Assembly: GCF_023715405.1 (NCBI RefSeq)
Contig: NZ_JAMBOC010000001.1
Coordinates: forward strand, 1,674,001-1,738,000
DNA length: 64,000 nucleotides
From: Solibacillus isronensis
Lineage (GTDB): Bacteria; Bacillota; Bacilli; Bacillales_A; Planococcaceae
Direction of reading: 5' to 3'
The first letter of the stretch is position 1. Each line of letters opens with the position of its first letter. Position numbers and translations under genes: made by a program. This document shows, in pieces, positions 27,603 through 36,524 of the stretch. Below the pieces are notes generated by a model. It was not told the origin of the DNA. It worked only from the letters and a program-made list of their open reading frames with translations, and ran no database searches.

Positions 27603-29156
27603 TTACTTCGCATACTCCACTGAACGTGTTTCGCGAATAACTGTCACTTTGATGTGACCTGGGTAATCGAGTTCTTCTTCAATACGTTTGCGGATATCTC
27701 GCGCTAAACGATGTGATGCCAGATCATCGATTTTTTCAGGTTGTACGATGATACGTACTTCACGGCCTGCTTGGATCGCGAATGATTTTTCAACGCCGTC
27801 ATAGCTTTCTGAGATTTCTTCCAGCTTTTCAAGGCGGCGAATATAGTTTTCCAGTGTTTCACTGCGGGCACCTGGGCGGGCTGCTGATAATGCATCGGCT
27901 GCTGCTACAAGTACGGCGATAACTGAAGTTGCTTCTGTGTCACCATGGTGGGATGCAATCGAGTTAATAACAACTGGGTGTTCTTTATACTTCGTTGCCA
28001 GTTCCACACCGATTTCAACGTGGCTTCCTTCGACTTCATGGTCAATTGCTTTGCCGATATCATGCAGTAAACCTGCACGACGCGCCAATGTCACATCTTC
28101 GCCTAGTTCAGCAGCAAGTAATCCTGCTAAGTGGGCTACTTCGATTGAGTGTTTCAATACATTTTGACCATAGCTTGTACGATACTTCATACGACCAAGG
28201 ATTTTCATTAAATCCGGATGCAGGTTATGAATACCTACTTCAAATGTTGTTTGCTCACCAGTTTCGCGAATTTGTTCATCCACTTCACGGCGGGATTTTT
28301 CAACCATTTCTTCGATACGTGCCGGGTGAATACGACCATCTTGAACTAGTTTTTCCAATGCAAGACGTGCTGTTTCACGGCGGATCGGATCAAAGCCGGA
28401 TAAAATAACTGCTTCAGGTGTATCATCAATAATTAAATCGATACCTGTAAGCGTTTCTAATGTACGGATGTTACGGCCTTCACGACCAATAATACGGCCT
28501 TTCATCTCATCATTCGGCAGATTTACAACGGACACTGTTGTTTCTGCAACATGGTCAGCTGCAAAGCGTTGTAATGCAAGTGATAAAATTTCTCGAGCCT
28601 TTTTGTCTGATTCTTCTTTTGCACGCAATTCCGATTCTTTCGTCATTACAGCGATATCTGTAGAAAGTTCGTTTTCAACTTCCTTCAAGATAACCTCTTT
28701 CGCTTCTTCGCGCGTCAGAGCTGCAATGCGCTCAAGCTCAGTTTTTTGACTTGCAACAAGTTGTTCTACTTTGCTTTCCATCTGTTCAATATGCTGTTGT
28801 CTGCTAGCTAGAGCTTCTTCTTTACGCTCTAAGCTTATCTCTCTTTTGTTCAGAGTATCATCTTTGCGGTCAAGGTTTTCTTCTCTTTGCAATAAACGGT
28901 TCTCTTGTTTCTGAAGCTCTCCACGACGGTCACGAATGTCATTTTCCGCTTCAGTTCGAAATTTGTGAGTTTCATCCTTTGCTTCAAGCAGTGCTTCCTT
29001 TTTAAGTGCATCTGCTTCACGTTTCGCGTCTTCCACGATTTGCTCGGCAACATGCTTTGCACCAGTCACTTTTGATTCATTCACGTTTTTCATGTAGAAA
29101 TAGATAACAGCGACACCGACAGCGAATCCTAGCAAAGCAGGGAGTATCATTTCCAT
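27603..29156 (-). CDS. rny: Ribonuclease Y
   Basis: This endoribonuclease (517 aa) starts bulk mRNA decay in Bacillales. An N-terminal transmembrane helix (residues 3-21) anchors it to the membrane. A long charged coiled coil (about 30-200) follows, then a KH RNA-binding domain ([19 protein letters not shown], near 208) and an HD catalytic domain with [15 protein letters not shown]. The length matches B. subtilis RNase Y (520 aa). It lies downstream of recA, as in Bacillus, but the usual following genes such as ymdB are replaced by an SLH-protein gene. Confidence 0.97.
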   Translation of the reverse strand: MEMILPALLGFAVGVAVIYFYMKNVNESKVTGAKHVAEQIVEDAKREADALKKEALLEAKDETHKFRTEAENDIRDRRGELQKQENRLLQREENLDRKDDTLNKREISLERKEEALASRQQHIEQMESKVEQLVASQKTELERIAALTREEAKEVILKEVENELSTDIAVMTKESELRAKEESDKKAREILSLALQRFAADHVAETTVSVVNLPNDEMKGRIIGREGRNIRTLETLTGIDLIIDDTPEAVILSGFDPIRRETARLALEKLVQDGRIHPARIEEMVEKSRREVDEQIRETGEQTTFEVGIHNLHPDLMKILGRMKYRTSYGQNVLKHSIEVAHLAGLLAAELGEDVTLARRAGLLHDIGKAIDHEVEGSHVEIGVELATKYKEHPVVINSIASHHGDTEATSVIAVLVAAADALSAARPGARSETLENYIRRLEKLEEISESYDGVEKSFAIQAGREVRIIVQPEKIDDLASHRLARDIRKRIEEELDYPGHIKVTVIRETRSVEYAK

Positions 29157-29492
29157 ATCGTTTCCCTCCTATGCCTATATATGTCTGATGTTCTCTTAGT
29201 TGGCACAATATATCTGAATTGTTCAAACATACCGCCTATTCATTTCAAAATTTAGAAATTATACATTTTAATTGTATAGTTCAAAATAAGGTATGTCAAG
29301 AATAGCCATGGTTTAAGGGGTCTTTTATATTTTTTGGTTGAGTTGGTTTGGTGGTGGTGATAGGGTTTAGTGTATCCTAAAATTTTCTAAATAAGGTTTG
29401 GTGTTATTATAGAGAGCTTGTGGGCCCTGCGGTTTAGTATAACCTAATTTTACCAAAATATATCCAGCTGAGGCACTGCTGGCGGCCGGAAG
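29157..29492. other. Intergenic region upstream of rny
   Basis: These bases hold the presumed rny promoter and leader, with no gene I can support. Two imperfect copies of a GGTTTAG-started segment lie 67 nt apart (29364 and 29431), each followed by similar T/A-rich sequence. The 21-bp-phased array starts at the end of this stretch. Confidence 0.4.
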
Positions 29493-29807
29493 TTCTAATA
29501 AATCTTAAAATGTTCTAATATATTTTTATATGTTCTAATAAACTTTTGATTTCTTAATATATCCAGCACTTCTTCTAATAAGTGTTCAAGATCTTTAAAT
29601 ATCCTCTTCAAATCTTCTAATATCAGGCGGAGATTTTTTAATATCGTAAAATTTGTTCTAATAAAAGTTCCCGCTGTACTTTTTCACCGGTGTACTCTAA
29701 CAAAATTCAATCAAAAGGGGCCAAGTCAGTCCGATCTTCTAATATCTGCTCCTAATCTTCTAATATCAAGTAGAATTCTTCTAATAAATCCTAAATTTGT
29801 TCTAATA
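29493..29807 (-). repeat. Phased repeat array 1, about 20-21 bp period, core TTCTAATA
   Basis: Exact TTCTAATA (plus strand; TATTAGAA on minus) starts at 29493, 29513, 29533, 29573, 29615, 29656, 29737, 29758, 29779 and 29800. Most gaps between copies are near multiples of 20-21, and degenerate cores occupy several missing positions (29551, 29592, 29634). Bases between cores are not conserved. On the minus strand part of it reads as heptads ILKNLRL, ILEDLKR, IFKDLEH, LLEEVLD before the frame breaks. It lies between the recA terminator and rny. Confidence 0.85.
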
Positions 29808-29846
29808 TAATCCCAGGCACACCCCATCCGCATGTTTCCCCCAACA

Positions 29847-29880
29847 AAACAAAACCCAAGCAAATTACTCCGCTTGGGTC
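29847..29880 (-). terminator. Intrinsic terminator of recA
   Basis: ACCCAAGC (29854-29861) pairs with GCTTGGGT (29872-29879) and on the minus strand is followed by TTTTGTTTTG. It lies just past the recA stop. Confidence 0.85.
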
Positions 29881-29887
29881 TGTAACA

Positions 29888-30958
29888 TTATTCTTTTTCG
29901 TCTTCGAATAATTCTAGTTCGTCCAGTTCTTCTTCGCCTGTTGTATCATTGGCGCCGATTGTGTAGCCTAGTTCGCCGATACCGAAGTGTTGACGGATTT
30001 TTTCTGTTACTTCTTCTCTCATTGCAGGATTTTCTTTGAAGAATTGTTTTACATTTTCACGACCTTGGCCGATTCGTTCGCTGTTGTAAGAATACCAAGA
30101 ACCGCTCTTCTGGATGATGTCCAGTTCTGCACCGATGTCGACGATTTCGCCTTCTTTTGAAATCCCTTCACCGTACATAATATCAACTTCCGCTGTACGG
30201 AATGGTGGTGCTACTTTATTTTTCACGACTTTGATTTTCGTTTTGTTACCGATAATTTCTGTACCTTGCTTAATCGCTTCACCGCGACGTACTTCTAAAC
30301 GGATAGAAGAGTAGAATTTAAGGGCACGTCCACCTGTTGTTGTTTCCGGGTTACCGAACATAACACCGATTTTTTCACGAACTTGGTTGATGAAAATAGC
30401 AAGCGTATTCGATTTGTTAATAACACCTGATAATTTACGTAATGCCTGAGACATTAAACGCGCTTGAAGACCCATGTGCGAGTCACCCATTTCGCCTTCG
30501 ATCTCTGCTTTTGGTACTAATGCTGCTACAGAGTCGATTACGATAATATCAATCGCACCAGAACGTACTAATGCTTCCGCGATTTCAAGTGCTTGTTCAC
30601 CTGTATCCGGCTGTGATAATAATAATTCGTCAATATTAACACCTAATTTTTGTGCATATACCGGGTCAAGTGCGTGCTCAGCATCGATAAACGCTGCCGT
30701 ACCGCCGTTTGCCTGAATTTCTGCGATGGCATGTAATGTAACTGTTGTTTTACCAGATGATTCCGGTCCGTAAACTTCTACAATACGTCCGCGCGGGTAG
30801 CCGCCTATACCTAATGCTGCATCAATTGCGATAGAGCCTGATGAAGTTGTCTCCATATGACGGTTTGAGTTTTCACCCAGTTTCATGACAGAACCTTTAC
30901 CGAATTGTTTTTCTATTTGTTTTAACGCCATATCTAATGCTGCTTTACGATCGCTCAA
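29888..30958 (-). CDS. recA: Recombinase RecA
   Basis: RecA (356 aa) polymerises on single-stranded DNA, catalyses strand exchange and activates LexA self-cleavage. It has the N-terminal polymerisation helix ([16 protein letters not shown]), Walker [10 protein letters not shown], Walker [14 protein letters not shown], loop L1/L2 segments ([21 protein letters not shown] split by GNPETTTGG) and an acidic C-terminal tail. A LexA box and a sigma-A-like promoter lie upstream, so SOS control is expected. It follows cinA, the common order in Firmicutes. Confidence 0.99.
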   Translation of the reverse strand: MSDRKAALDMALKQIEKQFGKGSVMKLGENSNRHMETTSSGSIAIDAALGIGGYPRGRIVEVYGPESSGKTTVTLHAIAEIQANGGTAAFIDAEHALDPVYAQKLGVNIDELLLSQPDTGEQALEIAEALVRSGAIDIIVIDSVAALVPKAEIEGEMGDSHMGLQARLMSQALRKLSGVINKSNTLAIFINQVREKIGVMFGNPETTTGGRALKFYSSIRLEVRRGEAIKQGTEIIGNKTKIKVVKNKVAPPFRTAEVDIMYGEGISKEGEIVDIGAELDIIQKSGSWYSYNSERIGQGRENVKQFFKENPAMREEVTEKIRQHFGIGELGYTIGANDTTGEEELDELELFEDEKE

Positions 30959-31002
30959 ACTATTTCCTCCTTAAGAAAAAGCTTTATTTAACTTATGTCT
31001 CT

Positions 31003-31031
31003 ATTATACTTGCTAATGAGATAACATTCAA
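31003..31031 (-). promoter_or_regulatory. Promoter of recA
   Basis: On the minus strand TTGAAT (31026-31031) and TATAAT (31003-31008) are separated by 17 nt, a near-consensus sigma-A promoter about 45 nt before the recA start. Confidence 0.78.
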
Positions 31032-31039
31032 GAAAAAAG

Positions 31040-31053
31040 CGAACATATTTTCG
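31040..31053 (-). promoter_or_regulatory. LexA (SOS) operator upstream of recA
   Basis: The 14-nt site CGAAAATATGTTCG (minus strand) matches the Gram-positive LexA consensus CGAACrnryGTTyG except for one base in the left half-site. It sits just upstream of the -35 box of the recA promoter. Confidence 0.85.
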
Positions 31054-31124
31054 CCTTTTATTTGAATGTTTCTAAATGCCTTTAAATCAGTGATCAAATC
31101 GCCTTTATCAAAAGAAACCGACAA

Positions 31125-32384
31125 TTAAATCAGCTTTTTGTACCCTTGATTCGCCAATTCCCTCATTAAATAGCTGAACGTAAACTTCACCGCGCGGATC
31201 CGGTTTGTATTTCTTGAGCCGGTTAATTGCAGTCGGTACGTTAATGGCTCTGTGTCACCGATCTTGATACCGACCCAGATCGATCCTGCAGGCTGTCCGT
31301 CATGATCGCCCGGTCCAGCTGCACCTGTCAGTCCAACTCCGATATCTGTCCCGAACTTTTCTCGGACTTGCGTCGCCATTGCCGCAGCACATTCACTGCT
31401 GACGATTCCGTATTCATCAAGCAGTTCACCGGAAATACCGAGATGTTTGATTTTCGCTTCTTTCGTATATGTTACGACACCGCCGATTAATGCAGATCCG
31501 ACTCCCGGAACTTCTGCCAGCTCCGACTGGAACAGACCGGCCGTTAAACTTTCGGCAGCGGAAACCGTTAACTCATTCTCCAGAAGCATTTGTACAAGCT
31601 TGAAGCCTAATGATTCATCATTTACACCGTAATAGTATTCTCCGACAATATCGAGAATTTCACGTTTCTTCAATTCAATAAGACGGAAAGCCTGTGGTTC
31701 ATTTTGAGCTTTTGCCGTAATACGCAATGTTACCTCACCGTCTGAAGCAAGCGGGGCAACAGTTGGATTTGTTTGTTCATCCAAAATATGCTGTATGCGG
31801 GTTTCCAGATCTGCTTCACCGATACCGTAAAAGCGCAGTACATGCGATAAAATAACCCCACCGTCATGCAGAAGTGCCGCCAATTTTGGCTTTGTTTCAT
31901 ATTGAAACATCGGCTCAAGTTCTTTTGGCGGACCCGGCAGTAAAATATAAATAAGGTCATTTTCCTCTAAAAACATCCCCGGTGCCATACCGTGCTGGTT
32001 TAATAATACATCACAGCCATCCAGTACAAGCGCCTGTTTCCGGTTGTTTTCCGTCATTGGTCGTCTTTGCTTTGAGAAGAACTCTTCAATTGCAAACAGC
32101 GCCGTTTCATCAAACACTAACGTACGATTCAAATGTTTCGCAATTGCTTCTTTCGTTAAATCATCCTTCGTCGGACCTAAACCACCTGAGAAGATAATTA
32201 CATCCGCGCGCTGTTCCGCAATTTTAATTGCCTCTAGAAGCCGCGCCTCGTTATCTCCCACAACTGTATGATAATACACATTAATGCCAAGTTCCGAAAG
32301 CTGGCTCGAAATAAATTTCGCGTTCGTGTTGGCGATTTGTCCTAATAATAATTCTGATCCTACCGCTATAATTTCTGCATTCAT
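31125..32384 (-). CDS. cinA: CinA-family protein (competence/damage-inducible; NMN amidase)
   Basis: The product (419 aa) has the two CinA domains. The N-terminal MoaB/MogA-like domain (MNAEIIAVGSELLLGQIANT, then FSGGLGPTKDDLT) hydrolyses ADP-ribose-type nucleotides in characterised members. The C-terminal domain (SAAESLTAGLFQSELAEVPG, GLTGAAGPG) is nicotinamide-mononucleotide deamidase-like and recycles pyridine nucleotides. It starts 166 nt before recA, so the two may be partly cotranscribed in addition to the recA promoter. Confidence 0.95.
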   Translation of the reverse strand: MNAEIIAVGSELLLGQIANTNAKFISSQLSELGINVYYHTVVGDNEARLLEAIKIAEQRADVIIFSGGLGPTKDDLTKEAIAKHLNRTLVFDETALFAIEEFFSKQRRPMTENNRKQALVLDGCDVLLNQHGMAPGMFLEENDLIYILLPGPPKELEPMFQYETKPKLAALLHDGGVILSHVLRFYGIGEADLETRIQHILDEQTNPTVAPLASDGEVTLRITAKAQNEPQAFRLIELKKREILDIVGEYYYGVNDESLGFKLVQMLLENELTVSAAESLTAGLFQSELAEVPGVGSALIGGVVTYTKEAKIKHLGISGELLDEYGIVSSECAAAMATQVREKFGTDIGVGLTGAAGPGDHDGQPAGSIWVGIKIGDTEPLTYRLQLTGSRNTNRIRAVKFTFSYLMRELANQGYKKLI

Positions 32385-32411
32385 TCCTAAAACCCCCTAT
32401 AGATCAATTTC

Positions 32412-32503
32412 GCCTTGGCGTAATGGAGTCCAGATTTTTTGAGTATACGCTCTAGCGTATACTCAAAAGTACCTTTAGAAAATCTGTGACATCTGCCAGA
32501 GGC
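32412..32503. repeat. Long inverted repeat with a perfect inner palindrome (pgsA-cinA gap)
   Basis: Outer imperfect arms (GCCTTGGCG with CTGCCAGAGGC, and AGATTTT with AAAATCT) enclose a perfect 14-bp-arm hairpin at 32437-32468 (TTTTGAGTATACGC, loop TCTA, then its complement). No U-tract follows on either strand, so it is not a standard terminator. Confidence 0.75.
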
Positions 32504-32545
32504 TTTTTTTACAGCAGTTGTTTTGGCAACTGCTGTAAAAATAAA
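32504..32545. repeat. Second perfect hairpin in the pgsA-cinA gap
   Basis: ACAGCAGTTG and CAACTGCTGT form a perfect 10-bp stem around TTTTGG, extended by T-run/A-run pairing on the outside (about 15 bp in all). The A/T runs are part of the stem, so neither strand leaves a free U-tract. Confidence 0.75.
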
Positions 32546-32662
32546 GAAAAACTAGATTAGAAAAACATTCCTCGCGTTCACGAGTCTTGTTCTATCTTTT
32601 ATGGATACTTATTACTATTACCTATCCTAAAAGAAATTCTAACCTAGTTTTAGAAATTTTAT

Positions 32663-33241
32663 TTATTTTGAATCCAATAATGCACGACGGTTTATATAGA
32701 AATAATCCCATCCAGACCATACTGTAAAGAACAATGCTACATAAAGCATAATCATATCAAAAGGTATGCCAACTAATGTAAAAATCGTATTGTGTAAAAT
32801 TAATGCAGAAATCGCCACGATTTGGGCCCAAGTTTTAATTTTACCAAGCTGGTTCGCCGCTACGACTTCCCCTTGTCCTGCTAAAATCAGTCGAAGTCCC
32901 GTTACCGCGAACTCACGCGAAATAATGATAATGACAATCCAGGCAGGTGCCAGGTCGATTTCCACCAATAAAATAAAGGCAGCAGAAACGAGCAGCTTGT
33001 CTGCAAGCGGGTCCAAAAACTTCCCTAAGTTCGTCACTAAATTATATTTGCGGGCATAGTAGCCATCTACCCAGTCCGTTGCCGAAGCGAAAATAAAAAT
33101 CAGTGCCCCAACAAAATAGTTCACTTGCATTTCCGCGCCAAACAGCGTCATATTTCCCCAACCGAAATCAAACATCATTACAATCACAAATAGTGGGATT
33201 AATAAAATGCGCGAGACTGTAATCTTATTTGGAATGTTCAT
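32663..33241 (-). CDS. pgsA: CDP-diacylglycerol--glycerol-3-phosphate 3-phosphatidyltransferase
   Basis: This membrane enzyme (192 aa) makes phosphatidylglycerol phosphate, the precursor of phosphatidylglycerol and cardiolipin. The full CDP-alcohol phosphatidyltransferase motif DG-x2-AR-x8-G-x3-D-x3-D is present (DGYYARKY through GKFLDPLAD). About five hydrophobic helices are visible. It lies between rodZ and cinA, the conserved Bacillus order. Confidence 0.97.
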   Translation of the reverse strand: MNIPNKITVSRILLIPLFVIVMMFDFGWGNMTLFGAEMQVNYFVGALIFIFASATDWVDGYYARKYNLVTNLGKFLDPLADKLLVSAAFILLVEIDLAPAWIVIIIISREFAVTGLRLILAGQGEVVAANQLGKIKTWAQIVAISALILHNTIFTLVGIPFDMIMLYVALFFTVWSGWDYFYINRRALLDSK

Positions 33242-33261
33242 TTGTTAACACCTTTCGTCTA

Positions 33262-33295
33262 AAGAAAAGAGCCATCTTTTAAGATGACTACTCTC
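33262..33295 (-). terminator. Terminator-like hairpin between rodZ and pgsA
   Basis: On the minus strand AGAG and CATCTT pair with AGATG and CTCT, followed by TTTCTTT. It overlaps the rodZ stop codon and would partly reduce pgsA expression, which may act as an attenuator. Confidence 0.5.
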
Positions 33296-34181
33296 CTTGT
33301 CCTTCATTCACTAATTTTAAAATGATATTTTGCGTCATACGATCTTGTGCGTATGTCAATTCTACATCATTTACATATACTTTAGCCACTTTTGAATTCC
33401 CCAAACGGATTCTTGCATAGCCATCTGCAGTTGAATCATTTTCTACGATATCTCCAGCTTTATAAACTGTTGCATTCACTTGCTCCTGCTGTTGTTCATT
33501 TCGGATACCAACCCATGTTTCACCTGATACTTCAATACGGACATTTAAGCTGTCTGTACCTGATACTTCAAATGTTGAATCTTCGCCTTGTACAACACCT
33601 TCACTGATTGTTTGAGCTACTTCAGGCTCGTCTGTGACAGGTTCTTCAGGCTCAACATTTTCTTCAGTGTCATCTTCTGTGTTTTCTTCGTTGTCTTCAA
33701 CAGGTTTTGTTGGTGTTGAATTCGGATTTTGTTCGTATTCGATCGGTTCAATCTCCTCTTCTCCTCCATCCGGCGTACTGCCCGTTTTTTGGAAGTATAG
33801 AGTTGTAATAACGATAATAATGACAATCGCAAACAATGCAACGATCAATTTCGGCATTGCTTCCATCATCTTATTGCTCGATGTCGCTTTCATATTACGG
33901 CGACTCGGACTTTGTGTGAATGATTGGGCGACTTCTTCTTTTTGCATTTCCGGAATATCTTTTCGATACTCAGTTAATACTTCATCCGCATCTAATCCAA
34001 CTGCTTCGGCATACTGCTTAATGAAGGCACGTACATAGAAAGAACCAGGCATAATTGTATAGTTGCCTTCTTCGATTCCTATTAGATAACGTTTTTGGAT
34101 TTTCGTGATATTTTGCAAATCATCTAGACTATAACCTCTAGCTAATCTCGCCTCTTTCAAGCGAGCTCCTAGTTCCGTCAA
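33288..34181 (-). CDS. rodZ: RodZ-like protein (HTH, TM, DUF4115)
   Basis: The product (about 297 aa; YmfM in Bacillus) has an N-terminal helix-turn-helix domain (LGARLKEARLARGYSLDDLQ, residues 5-65). A single membrane helix (LIVALFAIVIIIVITTLYF) follows, then an acidic Glu/Pro/Thr-rich linker and a C-terminal beta domain typical of DUF4115. RodZ links MreB filaments to the rod-shape elongation machinery. I prefer the TTG at 34181, which lies 7 nt behind TAGGTG; an upstream in-frame GTG at 34190 overlaps that site. Confidence 0.92.
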   Translation of the reverse strand: MTELGARLKEARLARGYSLDDLQNITKIQKRYLIGIEEGNYTIMPGSFYVRAFIKQYAEAVGLDADEVLTEYRKDIPEMQKEEVAQSFTQSPSRRNMKATSSNKMMEAMPKLIVALFAIVIIIVITTLYFQKTGSTPDGGEEEIEPIEYEQNPNSTPTKPVEDNEENTEDDTEENVEPEEPVTDEPEVAQTISEGVVQGEDSTFEVSGTDSLNVRIEVSGETWVGIRNEQQQEQVNATVYKAGDIVENDSTADGYARIRLGNSKVAKVYVNDVELTYAQDRMTQNIILKLVNEGQGE

Positions 34182-34238
34182 AAAAAACACCTACTTTTAA
34201 TATATTCAAATAAAGATGGCACTAAGCCCTCTTATTTA

Positions 34239-35027
34239 CTAAAAACCAAACCCGCCAAAATGGTCTGTACTCGATAACATATTATTCTTTTCGATAATTT
34301 CATATGTTATTTCCTCATTCGGTTCATGGCGCAATTCGATAATATAGTCAAAATCTTCTATTTTATATGATGAATGCTGTACGAACAGATCTGGATGCTC
34401 AATGACTTTAATCGTCGGCATACCCATGATTTCCCGAACTAACTGCTGGTGGCGTTCATCCGTCGAGCGACGTGTCACGGCACCATCCAATATAAAAATA
34501 TTATTCCCATTAAACTCATCACCCATTAACGCATTGCGGACAGTTTGTTTAATCATAGTAGAAGAGATGAAAATCCATTTTTTATTCGCGCACACGCTTG
34601 CAGCAACGATTGATTCTGTTTTTCCTACACGCGGCATTCCACGGATCCCAATTAATTTATGCCCTTCCTTTTTAAATAATTCGGCCATAAAATCAACTAA
34701 AATTCCTAATTCGTCACGTACGAACCGGAATGTATTTTTTTCATCCGCATCTTTCGGTATATAATGCCCATGCCGAACAGCCAATCGATCACGCAGCTTT
34801 GGCTCACGAAATCTTGTTACATTAATATTTTCCATTGTTGAGACGATTGAAATAAAACGCTGGATAGATTCTTCATTCTCTGTAGATAACAGCATTCCTC
34901 GATGCTCCTCATCCACACCGTTAATCGAGACAATATTAACGCGAAGCATTCCTAACAGCGATGCAATATCTCCTAATAAACCTGGTCGATTCACTTGAAT
35001 TTCATATTCAAAATACCATTCGCCCAT
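34239..35027 (-). CDS. ymfK: YmfK-like DUF3388 protein (ACT-like plus P-loop)
   Basis: The product (262 aa) starts with an ACT-like fold (YEIQVNRPGLLGDIASLLGM, then VNIVSINGVDEEHRG). A C-terminal nucleotide-binding domain has a P-loop-like IRGMPRVGKTES and a FILDGAVTRRS segment. The family (DUF3388) is conserved next to ymfI, ymfJ and rodZ in Bacillales. The ACT part suggests sensing of an amino acid or similar ligand. The function is unknown to me. Confidence 0.85.
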   Translation of the reverse strand: MGEWYFEYEIQVNRPGLLGDIASLLGMLRVNIVSINGVDEEHRGMLLSTENEESIQRFISIVSTMENINVTRFREPKLRDRLAVRHGHYIPKDADEKNTFRFVRDELGILVDFMAELFKKEGHKLIGIRGMPRVGKTESIVAASVCANKKWIFISSTMIKQTVRNALMGDEFNGNNIFILDGAVTRRSTDERHQQLVREIMGMPTIKVIEHPDLFVQHSSYKIEDFDYIIELRHEPNEEITYEIIEKNNMLSSTDHFGGFGF

Positions 35028-35282
35028 TTTGTATCTGTCCCCTCATAATAGAAACGTATTTATTTCTTACAAGTTCCATCATAGCGGATTTTCTACCTAT
35101 TGAAAAGTTAGAAAGCCACGTTTTTGTTAGTTTTCTTGAAATAATTTTTGAAAAAACACGTTCTAGAAGTATCAATGTTGGACAATCGTGCATTTACAGT
35201 TGGAGATTGGTACTAATAGAAAATCATGCAAGGAAAATTTGTTTAAAAGAAGGGGGATTTATTAGACATTCTTATTAAGTGT
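35028..35282. other. Intergenic region upstream of ymfK
   Basis: This holds the ymfK promoter region and no supported gene. An open plus-strand frame over part of it has no ribosome-binding site or recognisable product. Confidence 0.4.
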
Positions 35283-35430
35283 TAATCCTCAATATGTATG
35301 GAATAATCGTCAACTTTATTGAAATAATCGCCACTTTTTATGTAGAGTAAATTTATTCTCCACTTCTATAGAGATATTCGTCAGTTTTGACCATTTAATC
35401 GTCAACTTAAGGTGCTTATTCGCCACTTTC
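35283..35430 (-). repeat. Phased repeat array 3, 21-bp period, core TAATCGTC/TATTCGCC
   Basis: Cores start at 35283, 35304, 35325, 35354, 35375, 35396 and 35417. Every interval is exactly 21 bp except one of 29 (21+8). Minus-strand forms are of the type TTGACGATTA or GTGGCGAATA. One minus-strand frame reads heptads KVANKHL, KLTIKWS, KLTNISI, EVENKFT before the 8-nt slip. The array begins just past the ymfJ terminator. Confidence 0.85.
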
Positions 35431-35438
35431 GCATCCAT

Positions 35439-35478
35439 AAAAAAATGCCGCTCACTAATGCAGTGAGTGACATTTTTT
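35439..35478. terminator. Terminator of ymfJ (bidirectional form)
   Basis: CTCACT and AGTGAG form the core stem, flanked by AAAAAATG and CATTTTTT which extend it. It lies 12 nt past the ymfJ stop and would terminate the ymfF-H-I-J transcript. Confidence 0.85.
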
Positions 35479-35490
35479 CCGTAAAACTAA

Positions 35491-35748
35491 TTAGTGTGTT
35501 GTTTTGTTTTGAACGAGCTTCATAATGCAGCTTGCAATCGCTTGCTTTTCGTCCTTTTCGGCAACAGACCATAAATCCGATAATACGCGCTCTTGCTCGT
35601 TTTGTGGGTCAACGTTTTTCGCAAGATACTCGCCAATCTGAACTGCGGCTTTCTCAATCATTTTATTAGGCATGCCGCTTTCTTTTGCATCAGATACTTG
35701 TTTACCTAAGAAGCTTGTCCATTGTTCCCAGTTTTGTAATAGTCCCAT
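35491..35748 (-). CDS. ymfJ: YmfJ-like DUF3243 protein (85 aa)
   Basis: This small soluble helical protein matches the DUF3243 family in its conserved position after ymfI. GGAGGG lies 7 nt before the ATG at 35748, which I chose over an upstream in-frame ATG at 35769 without a site. Features are QNWEQWTSFLGKQV and a Glu/Asp/Lys-rich remainder. Its role is unknown. Confidence 0.88.
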   Translation of the reverse strand: MGLLQNWEQWTSFLGKQVSDAKESGMPNKMIEKAAVQIGEYLAKNVDPQNEQERVLSDLWSVAEKDEKQAIASCIMKLVQNKTTH

Positions 35749-35795
35749 TTGCTTTCCCTCCTCTCGCACAAATAGTATGTGCGGATATCGGGAAA

Positions 35796-36524
35796 TTATA
35801 TGTACCAGCCGCCATTAACTCGAATTATTTGTCCTGTTACATAATCAGCGCGTCCGCTCAAATAAAAAGCCGCCATATTCGCAATATCAAGCGCTTCGCC
35901 AAATGATTGCAAAGGGATTTGGCTTTCGATCATTTCGCGCTCCTCTGCATCAAACTTTGCGTTCATTTTTGTATTGATAATTCCAGGTGCAATCGCGTTA
36001 ACGCGAATACCGCTAAATGCCGCTTCCTGAGAGTACGCTTTCACGAAGCTGTGCTGGGCGCCTTTTACAGCGGAGTAGGCTACTTCTCCAGCTGCACCGA
36101 CATCACCCCAAATCGAACCAATGACAAGCACATAGCTGACTTTGTTCGTTCGTAATTTGCCCGCAAGCAGCGCCGTCGTCCGCATCGGATTTTGTACATG
36201 GACGTGCCAAAGTTTCGTCATTTCCTCGGCTGGTGTGTTTTCCAGTAAATCATAGAATGCATGGCCGTTCGCATAAACGATCGCCTGTAATGAAAAAATT
36301 TGGGCGGCAATTTGCTCCGCCCCGGTGTCACTGCTGAAATCGGCTTTTACCGGGATAAACTCCTGATCCGGAAAGTTCTCGGTAAACACTTGAAGCATAC
36401 TGTCAATGACAGTATGCCCAGTATGATAATGCAGATAGAGTGACCAGCCATCCTGTGCTAACTGCTGGCAAATTGCTTGCCCAATCGCACCGGAAGCACC
36501 GCAAACTAATGCAAACTTCTTCAT
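35796..36524 (-). CDS. ymfI: Short-chain dehydrogenase YmfI
   Basis: This classical SDR (242 aa) has the cofactor motif VCGASGAIGQAI, the catalytic Ser in VLVIGSIWG and the YSAVK (YxxxK) pair. In B. subtilis, YmfI is required for the final reduction in 5-aminopentanol modification of elongation factor P; the same role is likely here by position and family. The start overlaps the ymfH stop by 4 nt (ATGA), so the genes are translationally coupled. Confidence 0.9.
   Translation of the reverse strand: MKKFALVCGASGAIGQAICQQLAQDGWSLYLHYHTGHTVIDSMLQVFTENFPDQEFIPVKADFSSDTGAEQIAAQIFSLQAIVYANGHAFYDLLENTPAEEMTKLWHVHVQNPMRTTALLAGKLRTNKVSYVLVIGSIWGDVGAAGEVAYSAVKGAQHSFVKAYSQEAAFSGIRVNAIAPGIINTKMNAKFDAEEREMIESQIPLQSFGEALDIANMAAFYLSGRADYVTGQIIRVNGGWYI

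Noticed and set aside
29493-29807. Possible CRISPR-like array
   Set aside because: The repeated core is only about 8 nt, intervals are 12-13 nt, and no cas genes are present; spacing is far too short for a CRISPR array.
34961-35278. Plus-strand 105-codon open frame upstream of ymfK
   Set aside because: It overlaps the ymfK coding start antisense, lacks a ribosome-binding site and has no recognisable sequence.
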